This document shows, one piece after another, positions 30,024-42,240 of a stretch of 64,000 nucleotides of DNA (the stretch's first letter is position 1; each line of letters starts with the position of its first letter). The notes under the pieces were generated by a model. That model had not been told where the DNA came from. It did not search any database and was given only the letters and a program-made list of their open reading frames with translations. Source of the DNA: Sphaerosporella brunnea (Eukaryota > Ascomycota > Pezizomycetes > Pezizales > Pyronemataceae). The DNA lies in the NCBI GenBank assembly GCA_008704415.1, contig VXIS01000198.1, positions 25,416-89,415 of the forward strand, in the 5' to 3' direction. Both the position numbers and the translations under genes were made by a program.

Positions 30024-30533
30024 CTCGGCTGTAGTAGTGAGTGGCAGTTGGTGAGGGCGATATGCGACGAACGGACGAGGCGCGGCGAGATGAATTTGTC
30101 GAGGGGGTGGGTTGTGAGGTGGATGGGAAAGGAAGGAAGACGCACGCGTGGTGTTGTTGCCCCCTTTAAGCTGTCGAGTCGGGTCCTTTTCCTTTCATTG
30201 AATTGAATTGAACTCGAGTCTTCTCTTTCATCTGTTATGTTCAGTTGGCAGCGTCCACCACCATCACCGCAGCAATGAAAAGCAACACGTTGCTCACAAA
30301 GGCTGCGCACGTAGCCGCTGTCATTTCCCACTCCTCTGCTCAAACCGAAATGTTAAGAGATGAATGCTTGTTCCGATGGCCCGCATACGACGAGTGCATC
30401 ATGCGATCGCACTCCACTTCCGTCAGTAGCAACCCGAGTGCCAACACCAAACAAAAACACCAAACACCGCAAACCGGAAAAAAAAAAAGGAAACAACAAA
30501 AAACCGAAAAATTCTAACACCAATCAATCTTTT
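30024..30533. other. Intergenic gap, tandem minus-strand genes
   Basis: 510 bp: promoter of the zinc-finger gene and 3' end of the membrane-protein gene. Contains A-rich runs at 30,478-30,515. No gene is seen. Confidence 0.4.
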
Positions 30534-32938
30534 TTAGAAATGCGGCCAATACTCGCTCATCTCCACTGTCTGGTAACTTCCCTTGGGCAAACTCCTGATG
30601 CTCACGAAGCTTTCGACAACCACAAACACCCTTGCGCTGAAATATATTACCAGGATCGGATGCAGCAGCACCTGTACCGCTCGGTTGAGATAGTAGTCCA
30701 TGTGCCACTTGTTGGGACACTTTTGCGTTATCCATTTGGCGCTGGTCACCAGTGCTGGTAATAGCAACGTCAGGCAGGACCACCGCCACATGAATTTCTC
30801 AAGCTGCGTTGGAAAGTGGGAGTTCCACACGCTTGCGTGGGCCGCTGTCAAACCACAGGTGTGAGAAAAGAGGAGTTACACACCGGGGGTATGGGGGAAC
30901 TCACCTCCATACGCAATGTTGAGCAACGACAGGATGATATGAGGATCATTCCAATCCTGGATCTCGGAGAGTACGATATCCATGTCGAAATGCAAGTTCT
31001 TCATCCGCTGGACCCTAAATTCCTCGTCCCAGGGCAGCTTTTCACCCGGATCCTTCATCTTTTCCAGCGTCTCTTTATAATGCTGTTTGATCTCATGGTA
31101 CTTGTCCCTTTCCATAGCCTTCGCCGCCTGGAACAAGGTCGCCAGTTCCTGCTTCGTCAACTTGGCCGCTTTGTTCTCATGCGCCACAACCATAGCTCGT
31201 GGTACCTTCCTTTCCCCATCCGATCCGCGAATCTCCACTTCTTTCTCCGCTGCTGCTGTTGCTACCCCGCTACTCGTCGTCTCCGGCTCTGGCTCCTCCA
31301 GCCTCAGCTGCGGAAGCAGCGTGACTATATCCTCCCTGCCCTCATTCGCGAGGCGACGGTCAGCTCTGGCCAGATCCCAAAGTGCCCACTTGCGGTTCTC
31401 TTTCTCGTCCCAGCCAGGCAAAGTCGAGCCCAGGAACTTTAGCGGTCCGAGTCCCTGGAATGCTTTGTTGTATAGAGTCGGGTGATTGTGCATGAGAGGC
31501 TTGAGATCATACACGGGGAGGACTTCCGTGTTCATGCACACTGTGACGCCCTGCGAACGTAGCATGTCGAGAGATAGAAGTATGGCGGCCAGGTCCGGAT
31601 CTGAGTCTACTGGAATCGGCTGCCCAACGTCCAGAGGCTTCTCCCACCCTTGCCGGGTTAGTTGTTTATCTGGAGCTCCTACAGCTTGCAAGCAAGCGGA
31701 GAGTGGAGTGCAACTTACAGAAGAAGTACATTAGGAGAGCGATCACAACGTGCATGAGGGTATTGAGCTCTATAAGTGTCACAGGGAGGTGGTTTAGTTT
31801 CCGCAGGATGCATTGGAGGATCATCCAAGCGGCTTGGACACACACAAGGAATCTGTGACCAAGGATCACCGTCAGTTACAGATACATGTGATTTGGGGGG
31901 GTGGGGGTTGGAAAAATACTTCGCCAGGAAATCCGCTTTGCCTTTATCAAGGATCTCTTTCTGTTCCAGCACAGCATCCGTGAGAACTCCTCTATCCAGC
32001 AGGTATTCAAACCCCTCGGGCGTCAGGGTGCAGTATTCCTCGGCAGTCAGAATGCTCTTTTCATTCGCGCTATCGTCCTTATCCTTATTATCCGTCGTCT
32101 TCACGATGGTGCCGCCCATGACAATGAAGAAACTACACTTTTTTTTTAAATCACGGTCAGAGAGCTCCGCGCACGAATAGTCCTGAGGGCAGCATACTGT
32201 CATGGAGAAGGGGTGCTCCTCCTTACGCTCCTTGCTCCCAATGTTTTGGAATCTATCCTGGATAGCTTTCCATTGCTTGGCCCAGAAGGCAAACTTCAGC
32301 CCCGGCGTTGGTGTTAGCTCAGGGTCCGCGATAAGATCATAATGTAAACATACCGTCTTTTTCTTCAGCTGTAGCAACCCATAGCCAGATAAGTCCTCAC
32401 CGGCGGCGGCCGGTGTATAAACCGACCGAAGGTTAGTCGCACGAGTAATCCGGCGATTCTTTACTCTCCGATGCAAAGAGCGAGCCTTTTGCCACTGATC
32501 ATACGAGCTGACCTTGGGGCACACAATCAGCGAGTTACATGCAGAGCGGAAACAGCGCCCAAGAACCTACCAAGACGATCTCCGGCGAAAACAGTCCGAT
32601 CACCACCCACAGGCATTTACGCCTTAGGATTTTTGTATGGGAAGCAGCAGGATCCACGTTCAAATGGACAGCTGAAATGGGAATCAGCCCACCCCCACCA
32701 CCACCCAGCTAGCTAGCTCCACATACATATCCCATCACTCACCTGTCCAAACACACAGACCCAGCGTCAAAACGCAGGATAAAACCAGTCCTGTTGTTCC
32801 GCGTCCATTCGGGTCCTGTACCCACGGCGGCTCCACCTGCGTGTCATTATTCGGCTTGAGAATAGTCGGCAATCCCTCCACGGCCTCAACGAGCAGCAGC
32901 AACGACGCGATAACGGCGAGCCAGCACTGCGTCGACAT
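30534..32938 (-). CDS. Fungal integral membrane protein, uncharacterised family
   Basis: Six exons (32743-32938, 32571-32671, 31920-32512, 31719-31852, 30905-31648, 30534-30844) join in frame to 692 aa; every intron is 54-71 nt with canonical ends. An N-terminal signal peptide (CWLAVIASLLLLVEAVEG) is followed by hydrophobic segments: VLSCVLTLGLCVW, CLWVVIGLFSPEIV, TLMHVVIALLMYFFWW, LTLLLPALVTSAKW and VLLHPILVIYFSARV. Recurrent family signatures are LCVWTAVHLNV, GLFSPEIVL, ELNTLMHVV followed by WEKPLDVGQP, and YGAAHASVWNSHFPT. Large soluble loops lie between. Many such paralogues exist in ascomycetes; no biochemical role is known to me. Start: MSTQCW at 32938 puts the signal peptide at the N-terminus; an in-frame ATG at 32968 is an alternative. 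Confidence 0.82.
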
Positions 32939-34087
32939 CCTCCTCCTCATCATCATCACAATCATCAAGGCTTGGAAGCTAGAGTACGGGTGTGGCAGCT
33001 GGCGGTTGTATCAAACAAAGCCTCTCGGGGGGGTACAGGCAGGGGGCGAAGGAGTGGAGCATAGCAAGGCAAAGCCCAGAGAAAAAAGTGTAACCCAGTA
33101 GTTTTTAACGATCAAATCCAGTTCAGGGGGCGCGCAAGGGAAATAGCGGACATGCCAATTTCTGCCACTGCCAGCTGTTATTGACGATCTGCTCTTGTGC
33201 TCTTGGCATGCCAATGGGCGTTGCAGTTTGTTGTTGCCAGCGCGCTGCGTGCTGCGTGCGGCTCGAGCTCGCCATCTAGCTATCTATCTACAAAAAAATA
33301 AAAATAAAGTGCCCAGTACACACAGCCTGCTTGAAACATCTCCCATCAGAGGACTTTATAGAGAGCGGGGGCGCGCAAGACCCAGCTGAACTTCAGGGGT
33401 TGCTATGCCCCACTGGAGCCAACACTGTGTCTCGCGATATCAGGATATCTCTCCACCACAATCGCAACCTCGCGGAACCAATCGTCGCCCGTGGTTCGCT
33501 TCTCGCATATCGTCCGAACCGACCACGTTAACCCATACAAGCGGTTCAAGCTCATTAACCACGAAAAGTTAAGGGTTGCATGCTGCTGCCCATCGTGAGA
33601 GTTGAGTGGGCGAGCAAACGGGCCGAAAGAAAGTTGCTTCTACGGTTCTGCCTGCACGCGACAACGAGCCGGATTTGGCGAAGTGACAACTGGACACGGA
33701 ACAGGCAGGCATACTGCAAGGCTGCCAGCTCCGAATACTTCCTGTTTTGTATATCATGCAACAACACATACTGATCCAACACATATCACTCACATGCATA
33801 TGGAGCCTCCCAATTGACATGCCATGGTCAGAAGTAGCCATGGAAATGAGCAAACAATTCCATGGCAAAAGCCACATCACTGGCTGGGGAAAACGGACCT
33901 CACAGGAGAGCCGAAAAAGGGGATAAGCTTAAGGTTTGCCACCGTATAGAGTACCTACATGCATGACAACAAATCAAATAGGTATGTACAACCAAACGCT
34001 ATGACAAAACGACATGATATCCATGATACGCTCAACACATGACCTAGTTTACATAATCATCTCTACCATCAGTCGCTTGCACTCCTG
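32939..34087. other. Intergenic gap
   Basis: 1.15 kb between two minus-strand genes: the promoter of the membrane-protein gene and the 3' region of the transcription factor. No feature is recognised beyond short hairpins. Confidence 0.4.
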
Positions 34088-37000
34088 TCAAGACCCCCCT
34101 CCAAATGCCCCATCCCAACTATCCAGCGCGCGGAACCAGTCGAATTCCAGGGGTCCGCGAAGGTTCGCTTCCTGCATCTGCATCTGAAATCCGACAGGCT
34201 CCGCCATGAGTGCCTCAAGATCGATGTCATATTCGCTAGCTGGCTGTGCAGCATGTGGTACAGTAGTCGCGGCTCCAGTTCCATCCATGCTTGAATCACC
34301 ATCACCCATGCCCATGCCCAGGCCACCACCGGTGGTCACTGGCTCCGGCACTGCGGGCAGAGTGGCATTGTGCCCGGGCCATTTCAGAAAACTTGCAGCC
34401 TGTAGATCCACCGATCCCTCGAATTCGTTCTCGGTAGACGGGGTGGTTACTGTCGTCGATGAGGTCGACATTGCAGGAATCGAGAGGTTATTTCGCGACT
34501 GCGTTTGCTGTTGAGCAGCAATCGGCGCAGCTGGATAGAAACCAGCGCCTGTAATATATTCCGAATAGTTCCGCGGCTGACTCCATCCTTCACCGACAGG
34601 TACCGGTTGATGCGGCGGAGGCGAGGGCTCTTCTCGTCTTCGCTTTTGCTGTGGACCCGAACGTGTTATGTTTTTGATCATCTTGAGGTAGTTTTTGAGG
34701 AACGTTCCGGCGACGTGTGTCAGAGCCGATGCAATCGAGAGGAGTCTCGCTGCTCCTTCGTTCTTGGTTTTCATTCGGTTGAGGTAAGAAACCAGCGCCT
34801 TCATCAATGGATAGTCAACGCTGCTGCTGGATTGGGCCGAGGGGTTACGGATAATTGCGGAGAAGAGAACAAAAAAAGAGGTGAATGGATAGTACTGGAA
34901 TAGCCTTGGTTCATGGTCAGTGGTCGAGTTACCGAAGAGAATACAGAGGCCAGGTACCATAGAAGCATGCCGCTTGAGGCCATTTCTGGATTTTCGGCAA
35001 CGACATCATTTATCATGCGAATCGCACTTCGTGCATTTTCCAGGCATTGCTCATCACTCCAGCCATACGATGGCATCCCCGGACGCGCCATACGGTGGAC
35101 TAGAGTCATCGAGCTGTGAAAGCTGAACTGTAGCTCAATGTGCTCAAACGAGTCTATCAACCGAACAGTCTGCGGTGTGAAGATCTGGGACCACTCATCC
35201 CACCAACCCCTAAGCTCCTCGTCTAGCTCCTTTATGGCACGTTCCCGTTCGTCTTCCGCCTGCTTGGCTGCCGAAGCCGAATACAGGCGTACATAGATTT
35301 GGGAGTGTATTTTTGCGAGGGTGATGAGAGCAAGGAAGTTATTAAAAAAGGGATGGAGGTCATCGGGTTCAGGAAGATCAACTGCAGAGCGTCAGCTAAG
35401 TTGACGAATGGCTGAAACAACCCCCCACCATCACAGTCATAATCTGGCAGGCATGTGGAGCGCCCGAAAGACAGCGACAAACACTTGTCTGAGTAGCTCG
35501 AATCAGCACACAGAAATTTTGGAGCATGGGATAGATTACCCATCACGTAGATATTCCAAAACACATATCTGCGTTCTACGCATTGTGCTTTTGTGAGAAA
35601 TTGGGAGGGAACACTGTTGCGGTGGAGACCGATTGCTTGGGCAGTACGAGCGGCTTGTGACAGAAGTGACCAACAAAGTCCTAGTGTACGGTCAAAGGCG
35701 CGCTCGCTTGAGATGTAGCAATGTAGAGAAGATACCTGGTCTTGAAACCTCGATGGCACACACAGACTGACCAAAATCTCAGTTTAGGGCAATCCATGGA
35801 CAACACTAACACTGGTGTCACTCACTGCGCTCAGTAGAGCCTGAACATTGCGCAATCGCGGTCCGAGGAAAACTTCGAGATCATCGATAGCTGACCAGGC
35901 GTTATAAAAGAATGTGCTAACCCTCTTGCCATCCAAATCATGTTTTAGCTTTTCCTCTGGGGCCATCCGGGCAAGCTGATTATGAAGCCCAAACAACAGA
36001 ACATTATTGAAACATGCTTGCCAAGCGCGGTCTTTAGAGAGAACATCTGGGTTTTGATAAAACGATTCAACATCCTTCCGGAATTGCACCTCATCGAATA
36101 TCGGAAACCAATGATGGATCTTGCTGAAGTATTCTAATCACCAGAAATCACGATCCAATATCAGTTTTCTGTCCATTCGTGTCTCATTAGGGATCAACGA
36201 TCGCAACGAACCATTCACCAGCATATCCGTTTCTTCTTTCGGCGGCATGCCCATCACCGCTCCCTCAGCCCCTGTCCGCAGCTCCTTGTGGCCGTAATGT
36301 GGAAAGAAGTTGACCGACTTCGATGATATGATATTGAGTTTTCGTAACGCGCCAATCGTTTCGTTTTGCTCGGCCCTTGCCGTCGCATCATTTGATACCC
36401 GGGCACTAGCCTTCAATCTCTCCTCCACCAGCTTCTCGGCCTCACTCGTAAATGATAGCAAGGACGATGGTCCAAGGTATTGTAAATCTCCCTGTTTATC
36501 TGCCACCAACTGATTCTTCGTCGGCCGATCCTCTTCCGATTTGGTCCTGTTACGAGACCTTGCCGCCGCAGCAGCGGCAGCAGCAGCACCAGCGGAAGAA
36601 CTCCCTGATGGGCTTGCAGAGGCTTCCGACATGATGGTAGCCGGAGACCGCAATTGCGCCGACTCGATGACTGCCAACAGACGCGCCATGGTACTCTCGA
36701 TGCGATCGAGCCGCTCATTGACTTCTTCGAATCGCTGAGCGTTGCGCGAAGCTTCATTGTCCCGTTTTTGTCGTTCCGAATACGTGCAGTTCGCTTTCCA
36801 GACTATGCAGTTCTGGCATCTTGGCTTCTCACGGCCGCATCGTACCTGCGCGCGTTGTCCAGTCACTATCATCCATTCGTTCAATCCGGCCCCAGCCAAA
36901 TCCCCATAAACCCCACCCCGCCCCGGATCGTTGCAGCGTACCTTCTTTTCGCGACACAGATCGCAAGCCGGGTTGCGTGCGCTGAGCTTTTCATTCTACT

Positions 37001-37127
37001 TGTCGGCGAGCAGCGTCTTTATGTCAGCAACGATGGCTCGATGAGCGGCGGCGGCGGAGAAGGAGCTCACCCCCGATGTTGCATCCTCGATGTGCTCTTC
37101 AGCGCCGGCGGCGGTGCCTGCTGACAT
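34088..37127 (-). CDS. Zn2Cys6 transcription factor with in-frame TGA
   Basis: Six exons (37071-37127, 36942-36995, 35826-36845, 35429-35735, 34958-35381, 34088-34904) total 893 codons. The zinc cluster is assembled across an intron: CDLCREKKVRCGREKPRCQNC...C, with Cys 30, 33, 40, 47, 50 and 57. A coiled coil (RFEEVNERLDRIESTMARL), an Ala/Ser linker and the fungal-specific regulatory domain follow (EYFSKIHHWFPIFDE; VQALLSAVSSLHCYI; ARTAQAIGLHRN; LSLSFGRSTCLPDYDCD; FQYYPFTSFFVLFSAIIRNP). The C-terminus is Pro/Gln/Ser/Thr-rich, like an activation domain. At 36138-36140 codon 273 is TGA between RDFW and LEYFSK, with the frame continuing on both sides. It may be a nonsense mutation, a sequencing error, or lie in a very short or weak intron. 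DNA targets are unknown. Confidence 0.8.
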
Positions 37128-40117
37128 CCTGAATGTTATCTTTGTACCGAAGATAAGGCGCGATCAGCGGTCAGTCGTCCGGTGTGTGTTGGGGCTTCGA
37201 TGGGCGGACGATTGGGCGCGGTGCAGTTGGCTTGCACAGGATCGCGGATGACGCTGAGGCTGAAAGTGGCTGCAAAGGGCTGACAACCAAGCTACCTGGT
37301 AGCCCATCAGCTGACAAGGCTGAGTCATGAAAACAGACGGTGCTTTCATCAAGTTGAACTGCTCCCATTGACGATTGCAACAACACAGCAACATCATTAC
37401 CTTTAGCCTCGACACGAACGAACTCCCTGTTAATCCTCCAACCTGGGGAACTGCCGAAGAAAAAGTAAAGGCGGAACCTGTTGCTGTCCGACCCATTGCG
37501 GTGTGCCTGTGGGAAAGCAAAATACCGAGGCCAAAAACAACATCGGAAAAGCTAGTAAAATCCAGTGAGCTCCAAGCGGTAATGCAGCTGCCTATGTTAC
37601 TTTTTCTGGACATCTCCAGCGTAGCTTTGTGACTTCGAACGCTTCCACATGGTGTTGATGACATACAAAAGCTTCACCTAATTTTTGAAGCTTTTGTTGT
37701 AGCGATTAATAAATTACGGACACCAGGGGGGTCTCCATAGTGCTTTTTTTGCGCATGTGGAACTTGGTACAGAGTGATACCCAGTGAAGCACTCTGGTGC
37801 TAGCCACAACCGCCTCCCCTGCGGCAACGGTAAATCATCTTCAGAGTAGCAAGATCTTCTGAAGTGTACGCTAAGCTTGTGCTGCAGCTTTGAGCAGAGC
37901 TACACACAACAGCGGCCGTTTCAACCGTACCTAGCGGTCTCCAGATTCCGATGCCATGAATTCAGAGCTCCAGTACGTATCCAGGTCGGGGTCTCGTGGA
38001 TTCAGGGTCTAGACTTCCTGGTAACAGATCCGTAAGCAATGAACGCAGGTGGAAAGAAAGTATCATTCATTGAGCGGCCATTTCGTTGGGAAATGGGCTC
38101 GTAAAACGTCTTCTCCCGGTTCCGGCGAGTCGGCTGCTGCCAGTGGAAGGTCCCCAATAGGCACTACCCAGCCAGGTATGCATCTGTCCTAGCACTGTAT
38201 AGGCCCGACCCAGTACTTCAAGATCGGAGGAAGAAGACGACAAACCCCGCACACGTCGTCCTCCGATCAAACTCCATCGCCTGACGGGACGAGCAAAGCC
38301 ACAGCACTTCATAATTGAGTACGAACCGCGTTTCGACCACGCGCTTAATTTCTTTGAGTTTGTGGCTGCTCTGAAGCAACACACACCGTTACCAAGCAGA
38401 TTTTGTCTGACGCGGTGGTGGTGGTGGTCCGGTATGCCAATCGTCAGGTTGCCCCCCTCCACCTCTACCATGGGGCTACCTTAAAACGGTATCGACGCAT
38501 GTTGCAGGATGGCAGGTTCAATCGCTACCTATCCAAGGATTCCTCCGCCTCTGTTTCACGAAATGTTATAAATATGCGCTTTTTGGGCAACATTTAAGAG
38601 CATGAGCATGCCAGTCCTTCTAGTTACCCACTCTCTTGAAGAACACACAATGCTAGCAGCTGGACAGGAGGAACAGAATCTGGATCTCGTTGATGATGTA
38701 ACCGTTCTGGTGTTCTAGGGCTCGATATACCTCTTTAAACTCTAGCAGGATATTCAAAAAACTGTAGAGTAATAATGCGGAAGATTGCTGTTTAATTGCT
38801 AGAGCCATCTGTACTTTCGGCTTTTGTCCCGGGAGCCCCATTTAAGGCTATAGCCTGCTAAGAAAAGACGTGGTTGTGAGAACCACTTGGTGGGGTAAAA
38901 AAAAAAAAAAAAATAAGGGCACGTTTCGTGAGTCGAGATATGTATCGATCGACCGGCAAAGGGAATTGTGGAGGCGGCTGATATAGCACTAGTACATATG
39001 GCTGAGATCAGTTTCAATTTCGAGCGCATATCCACCTCGTTCTAGCTACCGCCTCACCAGGTCGAGACGTCAGACTTTCCGAACTCTGCCAGTGAACCAA
39101 AAGATTTGACGGAACGAGGCTAGAAAACCCTGCCAGCCTGTCCCTTTTCGGTGTCTCGCCGAGATCCCCGAGTGACCAGGCATGAAGTACAGCCCTTCCG
39201 AAACAGCGGTCCCCGCTGCAACGTACTTAGTTACCTACCGATATTTAGCGGGGGGCGGGGGGACAAAACCCGGTAAGCACGCTTTCTGGAAGCGTGCAGG
39301 CACGTGCGATCAAGTGCGCATGTAGGCCGCATGTACTAGTACCGTCTCACTATGTAGCATGCGGGGTTGGGGGCTGAGTTGAGTTGCTGTGCCAATTCTG
39401 GCGACTCCGTTTAACGGCCGGCTTCGGAATGGGTCTTGCTTGCGGCGAGGAAGAATCTATTTATTTACGCATCTGTCCTGTCGGCATCCTTCCATGGAAC
39501 CTGGACCTCTCCGCTTCCCGGAGCGTCATCGAGGATCCGCGGTGTGTTTTGGATACGCAATGTATCTATAGATCTACTCGGTGTTTCGATTGGCATGTAG
39601 CTAGCTTGCTAGCTAGGTCGATCGGTATTCATTGCGCCACGCGGCTTTGGGGGGTCTTTGTAGATCTGAGCCAAAGCAAACATCCCGCCCGAGAGAGAGA
39701 GGGAGAGGGGGCTCATTCCATAGGGATAGATATTCCTACCAGCCGAGTCATACGTTTTGTTCAATCACCCCCGGGCGCGCGAGGCTGAGTTGGATTCGAA
39801 TAGTAATTAACTGTTGTGGAAAGATTACACATCTTGCGGGCGGCTATCTAGCCATGTGAGGTTGTAGATAGCTTCTTCGCAGACAAAGATCTGTTTCTTC
39901 CAGAAGAGTTCCATGCGGCTTGAACCAACAAGTCCAGGGGTGTTGTTTCTTGCCACGTTGTTGGCGCGCCACAACCAATCAACGGGCCGCTTGACGTCTC
40001 GCCTCAGTTGCACGAGGGAAAGAGATGCCTGCCGTTTCAACCCACACAACACGAAAATAGTAACCGGATATGCACGAGGTTGCTCGTGGCTGTGGGGCCG
40101 CTCGCTGTACTCGGGTG
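37128..40117. other. Long gene-free region
   Basis: About 3 kb with no gene I can support. An A run lies at 38,897-38,915 and a G/C-rich run at 39,249-39,262. Several frames of 60-130 codons have no recognisable domain and no splice context. Confidence 0.45.
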
Positions 40118-40705
40118 TAGGGGAAAGTCGGGCCCCGTTCCTAAAACGGTAGTGAGTTTGAGTGGCAAAGCACACGTTCTAGGCTGATTAGGGGAATCTG
40201 AGTGCTCTTTGATGATTAAAAGACGTGAGCGAAAAAAGTCAGGCCCCGCTTATTTTCTATCTACTCTAATGTTTCTATCTACTCTAACATGGTATTGCAT
40301 TGCCTCCAGCATCAATAACTTTCTGCAAACGTTCAGGCATGCTTCTAATCAAGCTATCACTTCCCAGGTGAGCCGTCGAGTTCGCGCGTCGCGGGTCACG
40401 AAAGCAACCAATTTACGCTTCTCTTCGTCATCAAATATTGTGGGCCTGCCGGTTCGGTTCAATTCGAGGGGGTTCCGTTCGCTTTGGCACGCTGATAGAT
40501 CTGGAAGAGTCGTTCCCAAGTGTCGCTTGCCTCGTGGTGGCTCTCCGCGGGTGCCCTTCGACTTCATGATTGTTTGACGGTTGTTGTTGTGTGTTTGACG
40601 GTGGTTGTGTAGTGTGTTGTGTGCACGCGAAGGTGCCAGCTGGCCATTTTCTGTGGCTGGAAACCCACGATACCTTTTCAGGAAGGGGCCCGACTTACCC
40701 TTGTA
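40118..40705 (-). mobile_element. Tc1/mariner-like element, internally deleted
   Basis: Terminal inverted repeats of about 30 bp: 40,120-40,150 (GGGAAAGTCGGGCCCC, then TTCCTAAAACGGTA) against the reverse complement of 40,669-40,700 (TACCTTTTCAGGAAGGGGCC, then CGACTTACCC). TA dinucleotides flank both ends (40118-40119 and 40704-40705), as in this superfamily. A minus-strand remnant (about 40,349-40,566) resembles the N-terminal helix-turn-helix of a transposase (NRTGRPTIFDDEEKRKLVAF), then stops. About 590 bp remain, far less than an autonomous copy. Confidence 0.65.
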
Positions 40706-41988
40706 CCCTAGTACACAGTAACTCAACTATGGACTGAGTGAGTGAGGCCGTGGCCAGGCCTTTGCTTGTCAGCTCGCGATATATCGGGACAAGCGAGTGA
40801 TATTGATGCTTCCACTTGTGGTGATGATGCCTTAACGGTCGGTCGGACATGAAGGAAGCGATCGCGAGAGAATTACATCTGCTATATCTGCAATGGCCGA
40901 TTGAGCGCTTCTGGTGGTGGCTGGCAGGAGTGTTGACGAAGTTAGTTCTTTTCCTCCTCCTCCTCCTCCTCCTCCTCCTCCTCCTGCTCGCAACTCCTTT
41001 GACAGGTAACTAGCCGCGTCGCCTACAACTCCGATCTACAAGCAGCCGTCAATTGATACATGCAGCGTGCACTCATCGCCGCATCTCCGCTTAGACTAAT
41101 CTGATGGCGATGACTGTACATAACAAGAGCAGAGCAGAACGGCCGGCACTGCCCATCCATAGCCGCTCAAGATTGGGCAGGCGGGAGGGCGGGCGGGGAT
41201 GGATGATGATGATGATGATGCTGCTGATGATGATGATGATGTGTGTGCAAGCAGGCAGGCAAGCAAGCAAGGCGTTCGTTCCCTCGTTCGTTCGTTCGTT
41301 CGTTCGCCTGAGAAAAGCAACAAACCGCGGGGCATGGATGTCCCCGCGTGCGCATTGCACGGTCGCGTGGATTATGTATGAGTTATGAAGCGAATGGTCG
41401 GTGTGGGATGGGTTGGTGCCTGAGCGAGCAGGGGTGTGGGGGGGGGGGGGGTGGTGAGTGTGGAGCGAAACCCGAGCTGAGGGCCCGAATCCGCGGCACC
41501 ACATTATTTCGAACGATCTGTTACACCGATCGCATTGGGGGACGGGGGTGCTCGGATTTTTGCTTCTATGTTTGGGGCGGCCGGGCATCATCATCCTTCG
41601 CTCCCTCCTTCCTCATGATGGTCAGCAAGGGCATGCGCATGGCTTCGCTCCCTCCCTCCCTTTCCCGACTGCGGGAGGGCGGTCTCGTCTCATTTCTTTT
41701 TGAGTGCTTGATATAAAGCATCGTCGAGCGCCGGCTAGCTGGACGTGAAAAATAAAATAAAACATACGACGCAAACAAAATCAAGCACGCAAGCCACGCA
41801 CATCCAGCATCGATCGTTTGCGTATCCAACCATCACCACGCAAAGAGCCAGTCTCATCCGCCACCGAAACCGCTCCGACCAGAAGAAAGAAGAAAGCAGA
41901 AGCAACATCCATCTATCGCAAAGCTTTCATACCATCAACAGAGCTGTTGCAACAATCACAAACACACCCCCCCAAACCCCTCGCAACC
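40706..41988. other. Intergenic gap with microsatellites
   Basis: 1.28 kb without a supported gene. Contains a CTC triplet run (40,953-40,985), GAT/GCT triplets (41,200-41,240), a GTTC run near 41,283-41,306 and a G run (41,439-41,451). The last 300 bp are probably the promoter and 5' UTR of the next gene. Confidence 0.45.
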
Positions 41989-42240
41989 ATGTGCATCCGC
42001 ATCCACGAACGTTACGCCGTTTGCAAATGCATCTACTACGTGCACGGCGTAGACCCGTGCCAAAGCGTCGGACGTCACGGGCACAACATCCAAGAGAAGA
42101 CGGTGCTGGTGGGGTACGCCTGCACACGGCACGCGACGACGACGACAACAACAACCAGCAGCCAATTCACATCACTGCGGATCGGGATTCTGCCCGATTC
42201 TCTGAGCTCGAGCTCAGCGGGGGGGTCCTTCTATCGGTGA
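41989..42240 (+). CDS. Small Cys/His-rich protein, unknown function
   Basis: From the ATG at 41989 (context CGCAACCATG) the product is 83 aa. The first 50 residues carry an ordered Cys/His set (Cys 2, 12, 14, 24, 45; His 6, 19, 30, 32, 48) in RIHERYAVCKCIYYVHGVD, GRHGHNIQEKTVLVGYAC and a final RH, suggesting a small metal-binding fold. The second half is a low-complexity Thr/Ser-rich tail. I recall short fungal proteins of this type with no assigned function. The long pyrimidine/A-rich leader and the poly-T region after the stop fit a real transcript. The frame is open further upstream but without features. Confidence 0.55.
   Translation: MCIRIHERYAVCKCIYYVHGVDPCQSVGRHGHNIQEKTVLVGYACTRHATTTTTTTSSQFTSLRIGILPDSLSSSSAGGSFYR

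Noticed and set aside
37164..38471. Frames of 85-166 codons between the transcription factor and the mariner remnant
   Set aside because: No recognisable domain, inconsistent composition and no splice sites linking them.
41091..41594. Overlapping frames of 60-167 codons on both strands
   Set aside because: They arise from GAT, GTTC and CAAG simple repeats. None has a domain, splice context or good start.
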